From Sphagnum magellanicum (lineage: Eukaryota; Streptophyta; Sphagnopsida; Sphagnales; Sphagnaceae), in NCBI GenBank assembly GCA_021904315.1, contig CM038910.1:4340001-4404000 (forward strand): a stretch of DNA of 64,000 nt. Direction: 5' to 3'. Position numbers and translations under genes: made by a program. Below, one piece after another: positions 36,051 through 47,424 of the stretch. The notes beneath the pieces are model-generated. The model had not been told where the DNA came from. It saw only the letters and a program-made list of their open reading frames with translations, and searched no databases. Within the stretch, counting starts at the first letter, position 1. Every line of letters starts with the position of its first letter.

Positions 36051-37817
36051 CTACAGCTTCTGCTTCCACCAATCTTGTACACTGGCTGGTAAGTTGGTGA
36101 CAAGAAGCCCCCAGTAGGAATCAATAGCCTCTGCTGTGAGAGCCCAGAATTGCTCAAACTCCTCCTCATGCTGCTCATAAAGGAAGGGAAGGCTGAAAGC
36201 TCCATACAAGCAAATGAAGGAGAAACTCTCGAAGGAGTACCGCCCGAAAAGCCCTAAAAACCGCAGCACGAGTAGCACCCGACCAAAGAAGGTGAAATCC
36301 TTGCCCTGAGCGAGCGTTGTGAGACCTAATGAGACGGAATTCCACACCGATGTGAAGGTATGAGCTATCTGCTGCGTGGCTTCTTCGGAAAGCTCAAGTG
36401 AGAACGTAGACGGAATCCTTGGAAGTGCGATGCCCCAAAGTGGATCCGGTAAAAAGCGACTGTATACAAACGCGGTCAGCAAGCTCCAGAAGAGTAATCT
36501 GGTCACAAGAGGGATCAGCATGCAACCTGACGCAAAATAGAAAGAGAACGTGAAGAGAAGCGCTATGAAGGTTCGGAAGCTCCGTTTCTTGTTCCTCCAC
36601 AACAATAAATCTGCCATTCTGTTGCTTCCTAGCAATGCATGCGTCTTGGAGTGCTGCTGCTCCCGTTGAGCATTGCAGCAGCTCGCGGTTGTTGGTTCCA
36701 GAGCAGCGTCGGCTCGTAGATGATGACGACGGTAAGACTCGACGGTACGACGGATTCCTTCCTCCAGGGACACTACCGGCTTGTATCCGAGAACAATGAT
36801 AGCTCTGCTGCAATTGTATGTTCTCGTGGTAGTCAGTAATCGTATCTGAAACGGAGTGCAATTGCTGAGAGGAAGAAGCTTGGCTGCTCCGAGCAGCGGA
36901 GGAGGAGGAGACAGCAGCAGCTTCATGAGACTTTCGATTGCCAAGGCGACAGGCATCACCATAGCTACTGGCAAGTGGAACTTAGGCTTCGGATAACCGA
37001 GCTTCATCACGAGGTTGGAAACAAACTCCCAGAACCTCACAGGCTGCAAGTTTGTGATGAAATAAGCTTTACCAGAAGCAACGTCGTCACTCCGAACCAA
37101 AGCGCGCTCCGCACACAAAAGCGCATGTGCAACATTCTCCACATACGTCCAGTCGACGATATTCTCTCCATCTCCGACGACGATTCTCAGTCTTCCGGCT
37201 CTCGCAGTGGCTGCAAACGCAGGGATTTCGCCTAACCTGTCTCCTCCAGGACCGAAGACGTTACTCGGCCGTATAGCACAAGTGAGAAGTCCTTGTTTCC
37301 CGTTTGCGCTCAGCACTAACGCTTCCGCTTGCGCCTTGACATCCGACGCAAAATCGCCATGCTTATCCGGAATTGGAAGCGACTCGTCTCCGTTCACAAT
37401 ATGATGCAAACCGTCAAACACAATATTAGCAGAGCTAAGAAAGATGAGCTTCTGGACTCCGCACTCCCAGCAAGCCTCGATGACGTTCCGTGTTCCGGTG
37501 ACAGTCGCATCGTAATGGAGCTGGAAACTATCGATACAATAGGAGTCCAAATCGGCAGTATGGAATACCACAGCTACATCTCGGAAGATGTTCACGAGCT
37601 CCGACTTGGATCCGATATCGACGCTAACGTACTGTGCTTTTCCGGATACAAGAGCCTTGTCGAGATTGCCGGTCTCCTCTTCCTCAGGACTCAACTCCAT
37701 CTCCAATGCTCGATCCGCCACCTTAATTAAAAATTTATCTTCCTGAAGCAACTTCAGCACCAGATTTCGGCCTACAAATCCTCTTCCCCCGGTGACAACG
37801 CAAGTTAGACTCTCCAT
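36051..37817 (-). CDS. 3beta-hydroxysteroid dehydrogenase/C4-decarboxylase-like domain fused to a reticulon domain
   Basis: One open exon encodes 588 aa. Residues 1-365 are an extended SDR of the plant 3beta-HSD/D family, which oxidises and decarboxylates 4-carboxysterols in phytosterol synthesis. It has the NAD(P)-binding TGGRGFVG (9-16), FLSSANIVFDG (126-136), RPSNVFGPG (183-191), DWTYVENVAHA and AYFITNLQPVRFWEF. Residues 401-588 are a reticulon homology domain (MADLLLWRNKKRSFRTF, then two hydrophobic hairpins), which should place the protein in ER membrane. The same fusion is known in Arabidopsis 3BETAHSD/D proteins. The family YxxxK motif is altered: Lys161 is present, but the Tyr position (157) is Ala within HGDFASDVK, so dehydrogenase activity is doubtful. 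No intron is needed across the whole frame. The start ATG directly precedes the nucleotide-binding fold. Confidence 0.9.
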   Translation of the reverse strand: MESLTCVVTGGRGFVGRNLVLKLLQEDKFLIKVADRALEMELSPEEEETGNLDKALVSGKAQYVSVDIGSKSELVNIFRDVAVVFHTADLDSYCIDSFQLHYDATVTGTRNVIEACWECGVQKLIFLSSANIVFDGLHHIVNGDESLPIPDKHGDFASDVKAQAEALVLSANGKQGLLTCAIRPSNVFGPGGDRLGEIPAFAATARAGRLRIVVGDGENIVDWTYVENVAHALLCAERALVRSDDVASGKAYFITNLQPVRFWEFVSNLVMKLGYPKPKFHLPVAMVMPVALAIESLMKLLLSPPPPLLGAAKLLPLSNCTPFQIRLLTTTRTYNCSRAIIVLGYKPVVSLEEGIRRTVESYRRHHLRADAALEPTTASCCNAQREQQHSKTHALLGSNRMADLLLWRNKKRSFRTFIALLFTFSFYFASGCMLIPLVTRLLFWSLLTAFVYSRFLPDPLWGIALPRIPSTFSLELSEEATQQIAHTFTSVWNSVSLGLTTLAQGKDFTFFGRVLLVLRFLGLFGRYSFESFSFICLYGAFSLPFLYEQHEEEFEQFWALTAEAIDSYWGLLVTNLPASVQDWWKQKL

Positions 37818-37947
37818 TGCGACCGAGCTCCACGCAAAAGCTCGAGAGAATCAACCGCCGGCAGCCACAGCGCAAACAAACAAACAACGCAGCAGCAGCA
37901 GCAAGCGGCTCCACGGGTAACAAGTATGCGCCTTGTGAGGGCGAGGG

Positions 37948-38447
37948 CAGGGATCCACGTCCCAAACGAGGTCACCTAATTCAGCAACTCTCGATCAAGA
38001 CCTGACGGGACGGCCACTAGAGACATTGGATTTGCACACGACCAAGTCAGATTAGTTGAAATATATATCTATATATATATATATTTTTTTTAAAAAAATT
38101 CTTTTTTCTTGTGCTGAGAACTTAGATCTCTATTTTTTAATTTTTTTCTTTCTTTTTTTCGTTTTTTTGATTGCCAAGTTCCTAAGTTCTATCTCCTGGG
38201 GATCTAGGTCCCAAACCAGGTTACTTTATTAAAGACCTCTGGATCAAGACCTGACGGGACGGCTACTGGACGGATTTGCGCACGACCAAGTCAGATCAGT
38301 TGCAATATATACCTATATTCTTTAAAATTAAAAAAATAAAATTTTATTGTCTTTATTGTGCTGAAAATTACCTATATCTTATTAAATCTCTGGATTTTTT
38401 TAATTTTTTAATTTTTGGTTTTTTTTGGTTTTTTGATTGGCAGGTGG
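37948..38447. repeat. tandem duplication of about 250 bp in the 5' flank of the reticulon-fusion gene
   Basis: Unit 1 (about 37,951-38,199) and unit 2 (about 38,200-38,447) share GGATC-A-GTCCCAAAC-AGGT, GATCAAGACCTGACGGGACGG, CACGACCAAGTCAGAT-AGTTG and ATATATA, then a T-rich tail with TTGTGCTGA and TTTTTTGATTG. Offset is 244-249 bp. Unit 1 begins 131 bp upstream of the ATG at 37,817, so regulatory sequence may have been duplicated. Confidence 0.85.
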
Positions 38448-38849
38448 CCAGGCCAGTGACTTTTGTGACTTTTTTAAAGACAAATTTTGTCACTTTTTCA
38501 ATAAAAAAATGTAATTTGGGGGGGGGGGATCTTTTTTTGCTTGTGTAAATTCAACTACTTTTTGGAAAAAATCGCCAATTTTTTTTTTTGAATTAAAAAA
38601 AAAACGGACCAGAAACAGGTCTCCTCCAAAAAAATAAAATTCTTTTCTTGTTTTTAAAAAAGAAGAGTTGGTTTTCTTGCCCAAAAAGCTAAGTTACCTA
38701 AAAGAACTTTTTTTTTTTTTTTTTTTTTTTTTTCTTTTGGGAAGTAGCTAAGGATGGGGTGGGGTGTTTAGTTTTTTTTTTTTGTTTACCTAGTAACCTG
38801 GTCCACAAGTGAGAGTTGGCACCATACCCAAAGTGATGACAACAAGCTT
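38448..38849. other. homopolymer-rich spacer
   Basis: Contains a 10-G run near 38,518-38,528, a long T run near 38,709-38,733 and several A/T tracts. Nothing coding is recognisable. Confidence 0.6.
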
Positions 38850-39245
38850 ATCAAGTACCCAAAAAGCTCGATTTAGGAAATCTTCTAACGGTTGTTTTAA
38901 TTCGAGAAAGCTTGATATAGGAAAATCCTTATGGTTGTTTTGGTTTGAAAATGCTTGAAGTAGGAAATCATTATGGTTTGTTTTTGCTTCCCAAAAACCT
39001 AGATTTAGGAAATCCCTAGTGGTTGTTCTTGTTTCAAAAAAGCTCAATTTACAAAATCCCAATGGTTGTTATCATTTGAAAAAGCTCGATTTAGGAAATC
39101 CCTATGGTTGTTATCATTTGAAAAAGCTCGATTTAGGAAATCCCTATGGTTGTTATCATTTGAAAAAGCTCGATTTAGGAAATCCTTAAGGTTGGTATCA
39201 TTTGAAAAAGCTCGATTTAGGAAATTCCAATGGTTTGTTTTGGTT
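38850..39245. repeat. 42-bp minisatellite, about nine units
   Basis: The unit contains GGTTGTTATCATTTGAAAAA then GCTCGATTTAGGAAATCC and is 42 bp long. The four right-hand units (39,060-39,235) are nearly identical; units to the left are progressively diverged. Read on the minus strand it encodes a 14-residue repeat (FLNRAFSNDNNHRD). That frame is open from 39,352 to 39,044 and, after a one-base shift, onward to 38,790. No flanking splice-linked gene is seen, so coding is doubtful. Confidence 0.9.
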
Positions 39246-40526
39246 CGACACGCACATGTATACCATATGGTACATGTGTGAGTGAAAAAAACTCTCATTG
39301 GCTGAGTAGAGACTTCATCTTCAAAGCTACCATGCTGAAACCAAGGCTCCAAAAAAAATCATATAAAGAAGGATAAGTCTGCCACCCGACCTTATTTTCC
39401 ACACAACCTCCCTTCTACACACCCCAAAAGAAAAGTTGGGAAAATAAGTTTGTAGGGACATACATGTGTATCCAAGATTGATAAATCCAACCCAAACCCT
39501 AATTTATTAATCATTAGAACCTATTGAAAAAATGGTTTGCAAAATATTCATGGAAAACCATGTTTGTGTGTATGTGTGTGTCTTTTAGGTGGGAATGTGT
39601 GTGATGAAGATCTAGATTTGGATTTTACCCAATTGGGTTGTGTTAATCACAAGCCCAACAAGTCATAAATAAGACAGATTTTTACACTATTCTCCAAATA
39701 TGCAATAGTACATGTTATGAATGTTATATGACTATATAGTATGTGCCCACAATTTTGGCCCTAGTATTAGCCTAGGCAAAAACAAGTGCTAAATAAATAC
39801 AAGTGCTAAATACCATTAGGTAATTCCACTTTTTTTGAACCTCACATTGCTTGCTCAAATTCCTACTCATTTAACCTAATTAGGAAAGCCAATCAAATTG
39901 TATGTTGAGGATGTCCAAGTTTGGAGGGTTTAATTTTGAGAATGAATGTGTAAAGTTTTGAAAGATTTTTTTTTTGGGGTGTAAATAGGCCCTAACCACC
40001 AAGGTGCATCACCACACAAAAAAAGACGGTTTTAATACTTTGGAAACAACCATGACTACTATTAAAACAAAAATCACACCATAGAGTCATCACATCATGG
40101 GATCAACGTATTGTGAAAGAGCTTGACATATTATATAAACTACAGGCCAAGCAACTTATGTAACCAAACCCATGATTTGCAAATCTCCAAAAGTTTAAAT
40201 TTAAAGTGTCAAGGCCTACCTATTATGAAATTCCTGAATTTGATATTCTGAATTTGTTTTTTTACTTGTGTCAAGTGAACTAAGAGTGAAACGTGTAAAA
40301 TAGGGTTTGGTAGGTTTGTGAGAATTTTTAGAGGACCAACAAATTGATAGAAAGGGGACCATTATTGCGAATGTTCAGCAGAATAGGGTTGTGTGCAAGA
40401 AGCTTCTTTTTTTCCAAGCCAATGGCACTGCTGGATTTGGTGGTCTGAATTTTGTTGCCCTTGCCTTGGTAGGCAAGGATATTGTATTTAGATTCATTAT
40501 CAAGTATACCTTAGTACCCTTGGGCC
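39246..40526. other. intergenic, no gene seen
   Basis: AT-rich DNA without a recognised gene, RNA or mobile-element coding. Confidence 0.45.
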
Positions 40527-40592
40527 AATTCAATACTAATTATATTATTTTTAGAAATGTTGAAATTTTCAAAAAATATTTCTTCCAAATCA
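40527..40592. repeat. dispersed repeat, copy 2 (partner at 19,008-19,075)
   Basis: Shares AATTCAAT, ACTAATTATATTATTTT, AGAAATGTTGAAA and TTCTTCCAAA in the same order with the 19-kb copy. Flanking sequence beyond this is only weakly alike. Confidence 0.65.
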
Positions 40593-41494
40593 AAAAATAT
40601 ATTGTGAAGGAAAATAGTGGATATTTAAGAATAGTCCATTTGTTGAAATGGTCAAGGTAACTATGGTAGTAGCTTAAGGGGTTTTGGCCCCTAGGTAAAT
40701 AATAGGTCTATTTTCATATGACGATTTTTGTAAGATGATATTTTGGTTTGATTTGTGTTGAAACTTGAGATTAAGTTATAGAGTTATAACATCTTGAAGG
40801 ATTTTAGTTTCTTGTAGAGGGTTTTTTTAAGATTATTATATTCCTGCATGGTGAAATGGTATTTGAGTTTTCATAACTCTTCTTTTGCCTTTAGATACTT
40901 TTTAAATATCATGTAAATGGCAAGGCCACAGTGTGCCACACACACACCCCTTGTTTTTCTTAGTTATCTTGAGCCAAATAATTCAATGTGTAACAGCTAT
41001 TTTTGCTTGTACACTAATATTTGAAAAAAGCACTGCCATCTTGATTTATCAGTTCTGCCTTTCAGTGAGAGAGACTACAGAATGATATAAGTTCTCATTA
41101 TTTGGTCCCACATTTGAAGTACCGTTCGTTCACTAGCAGGCATTACTATGAACTAACAGTGAGTTCCTTGTTTTTGAACTTCATGGAACAGTTTTCTGTT
41201 TTTAACTGTTTTGCTGGTTTGAGCTTCAAACTCGCCATCAAGAGCAGAGCCATCGCAGGATCATGTAGTTCTCCATTTGGGTCGGTCCCACATTCTGAGG
41301 AATGTTCACCAGGTGTCAGTTACTGCAAACTCCGAGTAGTTGTTTTCCAACTTCATGAAACATTTCCTATTTTAACTGTGGTTTGTTGGTTTGAACTTGC
41401 CATAAAGAACAGTGACAACTACAGAATGTGGGCTGCTTGTTAGACCAGCAAATAGATTGAAGAATACTTAAGTGGGTGGCGGATCAAACTCTCT
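40593..41494. other. 3' flank of the At4g12700-like gene
   Basis: Composition becomes more gene-like after 41.0 kb, consistent with 3' UTR of the minus-strand gene ending at 41,495. Two partly similar blocks with CCAACTTCATG/GAACTTCATG then AACAGTTTTC/AACATTTCC occur near 41,180 and 41,350, suggesting a short local duplication. Confidence 0.35.
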
Positions 41495-44400
41495 TCACTC
41501 GCATGGAATTTCTTTGGTGCAAGTAGGCACCATTAGTTTCACTAAGGTGAGCGGCCTTTTCTGTGCAGTTGCACAAAACTTGTCCAAATGCAGCTCAGAA
41601 ATCTGGCCTGTCTCATTGATATCAGCAATGCCTTTAAGTCGATGGATATCACGAGGGAGAGGGGATTGCCATGGAGCATCCCACCATGCGTACGGAAGAA
41701 GAGCTGTGGCAGCACATTGTGTCACTTGATCCTTGCATCCTAATCTTCCCCCAAATGGTCGCCAACTATAACCCCAACCTGCTTGGCTCGCCAAACCTTG
41801 CACAACTAATGATTGCTGAAAACTGCTATAATACACACTTGGGTGAGACTCCTCCTCACTTTCATCAAGTGAATTTGCTGCTGCAAGCGCTGCAACAAGC
41901 TGAGCGTATGTGGTGCTCACTCTCCGATATGCACCTGATACTACAGCCACCTGTGCACGTGCTGCTAAGAAAAAGTCCACCACTGCAACCCAACGTGGCA
42001 TCGCACCCCAGTCTTTGATTCTGTTGCGTGGAGGTTCCCCTTTGTGTAGACTCATCACATCACTTAAGTTTCTTGCAGCATTCAAATATGCTACATAGTT
42101 GAACTGGATCACTTCTACTGATTGTCCAAGTAAACGTTTGATTTCAGGATAGATTGCTGGAGTGTCGGAAACCACCACAACTCGCGGTTGCTGCCTCCTG
42201 TGATAGAAATACATTGGAAAACCTTCAATCATCTAATACTGTATTACAATGCACTAAGAACACCCTAAAAACCACATCCAGAGATTACTATGAATCAATT
42301 TGATTGAGCTCTTCACCTGCTAGTTTGCTTTGTTGATGAGTGCTGAGTGACATGGTTGATGCAAGATGCTGCTGCTATGGGCACTGAGCTTGTCTTACGA
42401 TGGAGCATACGAAGGTGGAGAGCAATGTCAGGTTCTGGGCCTCCCTTCAAAGCCCATTCAACAGCTTCCTGGATGTCTGCATTAGGTGTGATAAATGCAC
42501 GAAAAAGTTCTCCAAATGTGTTAGGACGGGAGTTTGGGAGTGATGGATTTCCAAAGAGCTTAGCTGCAGCAGAGCGCATTGCAGAATGTGCATTCTTCAG
42601 CAAAAACTGCAGGCCAATTGTGTCAGTTGTGCCCTTGAACCAAATGATGGGATAAGTCCAGTTGGTCCAGTCATCGCACAGACATCTTGCAGAACGCTTT
42701 GAGTGGAATTCGAATCTATCAACATGCATTACAAGAGGGCGCTTGTACTTCTGCGCACATTGGTGAATTGCCCACAAATGTTTCACCTCTGTCATGGTGA
42801 AGGTCTGGTTGGAGAAGTTTAGGTAGTCACCAAAAGCTGCTTTGGGTGTCTGAGCTCCACCAATATACGCTGGATTGGTTGCTCCACGCTCACCTACAAA
42901 TTCACAGTTCACCAACATAACAACCGTTGTTGGACACACATGCAAGGAGCACCAGAGCTTGAACATGCCAAAGTTGAAATGAAAGAAACTGCCAAGACAT
43001 GGTTGGAGTTTCAGAAGTCCCTGTGTTTTGGAATTCAGGGGATCATTGTCCTTGACCTTCTTCAAACAGTTACACAAAGAAATCCTAACTGTGATGTTAC
43101 AATTTGAACATGCAACAGCTATTACTGTACCTATGATAAGAGAGCGATTAAGCATGATGGCAAGGCCAGCAGCTGATAGCACCTTGTACATGTTGTTGCC
43201 AAAGCCATCCGGCTGGGCTTGACCTAGAACAAATGCATGTTTACAGAATTCTTCACCAGGGAGTGCTGCTACTCGGTCTCTACCATACTTAGCCAGATAG
43301 TCTTGAATCATATGGCGAACTCGCAGACTGGCAGCCCTTGTATCACCTGCTGTCACAGCCCCCATTTCCTCAGCTGTTGCACATTGCTTGGGAGGCTCCC
43401 AATTTCGAGGGATAGCTCTTGGGAGATTCCAATCAGATATGGAGTCTTGCAGATTGATACCACTTCTGTTCAAGCTCTGCACAGCTGCATTCTCCTCATC
43501 TACAATGGTTCTCTCTACTGCATCTGGTTCTCTGTCATCTTTTGTTGAGAATCGGGTTTCTTGAAAACCATCTTCAGCACCAGTGTCCTTACCAGAAATG
43601 AGCTTTAGGTCATCATCTACAGTCTCATCATCCACCAGCCCTGGTATCTGCAGGCTGTTGGTGATGTCATTTCTGTGTCTCGATTCCCTGTCCTCCAAGG
43701 GAAGGAGCTCTGTAGACTGGACTGCCATTCTTTCTGTCCCAGGAAGATCTACTCCAGTACTTTCTACATGATTGCTGTTCTCCTTCTCTGTCTTGAAGGC
43801 ATCACTGATTTTGAGGCCCAAATTGATTGCAAGTTGTTGATCATGTTTTTCTTCCTCCTGATCATCTTCAGATAGATCATCTGAATCTGGCAAACCATCA
43901 GAATGTATGTCAACATCTCAGAAACTTGAAGATCCCAAAAGAATACAGCTATGGACACTAGGGTTTACAGAAAGCAATTAGAGATTCACCTCTCAATTTA
44001 CTGAATCACAAGAATGGTTGTCGGTTTTGGTGCTCAAGAAAAGCCTGTTTGTACTCTCCTATCAATTTCAATAGCTTTCAACATTGCATCATCATAATTT
44101 TGTGCAAGTCTCTCTGGTGTGATCTCTGCATCACCTGTGACCAAAAGCTTCACAAAATACAGGCAGAGAGACATACATTAGGTGTATGGAATTTTGTAAA
44201 ATCCAATAGTGGTATTTGATTTGATACCTGATGTTTCATCTCCGTCTTGTTCATCTGGGGCAGAGTCCGTTGTGTACATCTCATGAGCATTCAAGCCTTC
44301 AGTCCAGCTGCCTTCATCATCTTCATCATCAGCTGAATCCGTCTCTCTGACTGCAGTGAACTCCTCAGTTTGCTCCTGATGATCTGCACTCATCATGGGT

Positions 44401-44909
44401 TTGGACTTGACACTGTTGATGCTTCTGAACTCTCCTTCTTCTTCTTCTTCTTCTTCTTCTTCTTCTTCTTTTTCTTTGTCATGCAGATCTCCTCCAAGAT
44501 CATGGTCAACCACAAGCTGCTGATCTGCTGCAGGAGAATTCTTCTCTGTTTGTAGAAATCTCTTCACCTCAATCAGCCTGTCTTCCTGTGCATGGCTTTC
44601 AGGCCCTAACTCTCTTGGATTTTTACCTAGTGTCACTGCTTGCTGATCAGAGTTGTTGTTGATGTTGTTGCTGCTACTGCTGCTGATGTACTCAGTTGTC
44701 TGCATTGAAGTTGCTGGCTCCTGCCATGAATCAGCAGCCATGCTACCTCTTCCATGTTCCCTGGGCTCATCTGTGCTCTGGTGGTAATTCGCAAATCCTG
44801 GCAGCTCGTACTGCTGCCTGAAAACCAAGCCACAGCAGACGATAAAGACACAAAAGGCTGTCAATTTGATGCTCCCATTGCCTCGCTTCTGCAAGTCTCG
44901 TGATGCCAT
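41495..44909 (-). CDS. type II membrane protein of the At4g12700/At2g04280 family, glycosyltransferase-like
   Basis: Minus-strand exons 44909-44228, 43886-43131, 42893-42317 and 42197-41495 join by GT-AG sites in frame to 905 aa. A short basic N-terminus and one hydrophobic span (about residues 14-30) suggest a Golgi type II anchor. A long acidic, Ser/Gln-rich stem follows, with a Glu tract near residues 145-158. The conserved domain covers about 414-905: FCKHAFVLGQAQPDGFGNNM, LNRSLIIG, FGDYLNFSNQTFTMTEVKHLW, WFKGTTDTIGLQFLLKNAHS, GPEPDIALHLRML, PRVVVVSDTPAIYPEI, DWGAMPRWVAVVDFFLA, SGAYRRVSTTYAQLVAALAAA and WWDAPWQSPLPRD. Arabidopsis members carry an uninformative calcium-ion-binding label; a nucleotide-sugar-dependent transferase role is my inference from the fold-like motifs. 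It is longer than the usual roughly 560 aa because of the stem. Confidence 0.82.
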
Positions 44910-46567
44910 GATCCCTCCTCCTCCTCCTCATCCACCACCTTGTGTCCAAAACGACAACCAAGGGTTTGGTTCATGCAGTTTCATGAGCATTTCTGTACCA
45001 TCGCGTTCCAGAACTGCATCTTCTCTTAGTACAGCCCCTCAAGCTCCATCTTCTCTTACTCTTTTGCTGCTGACCAAAAGAAGGCAAAGCAAAGCCGCCT
45101 CAGTTCAGTTCGTAACTCCGACTCTTTCTTTGCAGCTTACCTTTGAAATGAAATGATAAGGCATACCTGACGACGACAGCAGGTGGTAGGAAGCTCTCAT
45201 GAGTTTCCGACGCTCTCAAAGTGCACTTTATCACCCCACCCCTACGCCCCTTCTCACAGAGCTCATCATAAGCGGTCGCTGGCCAGCATCGCATCTGGAA
45301 TCGTTTGGTACAATCATCGCAAGCATTTCGAAGCCGAATCCAACAACATCATCAGTCCAGTGATCCCACAAACAACAAAAAAGAGCTGTCTCTCTGTGTG
45401 TCTTTCTCTCTGTATCAATCATTTCGTTCTGATTCCCTCCAGCCGCAAACACACATCGATGATTGTATAAAAAACTCCAAGAACGACAAAGAAAGATTCC
45501 TCGCTGACAGTAATGGACATATCTATGCATGGTGCTCGGCAGTGACATCACAGGACCAGCTACACACGCAAAAGCGTGCTTGATCTATCTTGGACGCAGC
45601 CTCTAAATTGGAAAGTTCTTCTGTCGAGGAATTTCCGATCTACGCACGACAGTTGTTGTATCCACGACTAGTGAACGACCGATTTTTCGACCTCGACGGA
45701 GAACAAAACAAAACAACGCTTACGCTTGATGCGTCGCGGCGGTGTCATCGTCGGAAGAAAGAAGATGCACATACAATGTACATACATACCATCGTTATTA
45801 CCGAGAATAATGGCAGGCGCGTGGAGCGACGACGAAGACGACCATGACGACAACTTCATGCGAAGGGCAACTGCAAACAATGTTCTGACAATTGCTCAAG
45901 ATGCTGCTGGCTGGCATCAGCGAGTGAGAGAACATCATTTCGTATCATATCATCAGATCAAAAGCAAGCAACAAGCGGCCACATGAATAGGAGGACGACA
46001 AAGAACAAATGCTGCTGCAAGTTCCGTTGCGAGAAGTCGACAAACTCCTGCTGCTGGTGCTGCAATGATGGATTCCTGACACTTGATACAAGCAACCAAA
46101 CAAAACAACCAAAACGAGAACAGATACTTTAAAAAAGCGGCTCCAAAAAATGCGTGCGGATGCACAAGGAAGGCCCTCTGCTGCAGTATCGCAGCACTTC
46201 AAATACCTGATGCAAATTCCTTCTGCAATTCCATCATGCGCGCATCGCACCGCAAGCACACACGTCGCAAGGGTGCGCGAAGCAATAGTGCTCACAAGAA
46301 GAGACAAGGTCGTCAGTGGGAGAGCCCAGTGGGGAGGCGACGTGGCATAATCTGTCAGGACCTGCCCATTCCATGCTGTAAAGGTCTGGAGAAGGGTTGT
46401 AAAATAGCTTACGTAGGTTGTAAATCGCTATAGATAGGTAGGGCATTTTATTGACAGAAAATCGTCTATAGCCTGAAAAACTAGTTGAATCGGCAGGTAC
46501 AGATCTTTACATCAAGGCAGAATTGGTAGAAAATGCTGATTCTGCATGTATGAAGGAAGGTATGTAT
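44910..46567 (-). promoter_or_regulatory. probable 5' UTR and promoter of the At4g12700-like gene
   Basis: GC content stays gene-like to about 46.45 kb. On the minus strand a CAG/GTATGC donor near 45,172 could end a leader exon, with the intron closing before the ATG at 44,909. Short ORFs on both strands have no recognised domain. The right end drops into AT-rich mobile DNA at 46.5 kb. Confidence 0.35.
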
Positions 46568-47424
46568 CAGTGTTGGCCGGTTATTGATTTTGACCCGGTT
46601 ATCAACCCAGGTCTGGATCCAGGTACCAATAACCTACCTGCCGGGTCTGAGATTTAGGAATACCTGGGTAGGAACCTACCCGGCTCAGTAGGATCTTTTT
46701 CAATACCCATTAATACCATGTTGATAGGGTATTACTTTGAAAAAAAGTAACACCTGACCTATACCTGTATGGGTTTAGGTGAAAAACACCAAGGTCAGTT
46801 ATTCATCCAATCTTCATCCATCTAATTTCTTCATCCATGTATATTTGTTCCTCTTGAAAGTTTTGTCCATTTAGGATTTGTCTTTTTGGCCTAAACCTTA
46901 AACCCTAAACCTAAAGCAGTGAAACTATCATTCACAAGCTTATTTGTTCAACAACTTTGCCTTTCACCGATGACATTATGTAGCATTCACATTTTGTAGC
47001 ACAATGATTTATGAATGAATGGTTGCCATCTTCAACGATTTTTATTTTTCTTCAATGTTGTGAGTTTTGACCATTAGGATTTACTTTCAATGTTCTGAGT
47101 ATGAATCTGGAATGCAAGATTGAGGAACATGCAAGGGTGGGATTTTCATTGGAACTTGGAACGGATTCAACTATCCTCAATAATCAATTCATTAATTTTT
47201 CCAAGAAATGTTTCTTTCTTATATTGTAAATGTGTGTGCATTCTTTCTCATTTTTGCCTTTGCATTTCATGGTTATTTGTTGTTTCAAATAGTCTTTCAT
47301 AACCCTAATGCACTTGAGATCTAAGGTTTCTTATTCCATACTCTCTAATCCTTGTTCTTGTGTTTCAAAGCTTGTGTTTGTCATTAAATTGTTTTCACAA
47401 TACCCTGAGTTTTAGATTTTCTTT

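Noticed and set aside
39044-39352. 102-codon ORF as a real gene
   Set aside because: It is the open frame of a 42-bp minisatellite, with no promoter, splice partner or known repeat-protein context. Kept only as a finding.
45945-46433. ORFs of 116-120 codons upstream of the At4g12700-like gene
   Set aside because: They overlap on opposite strands with no motif. The GC-rich composition is better explained as promoter and leader sequence.
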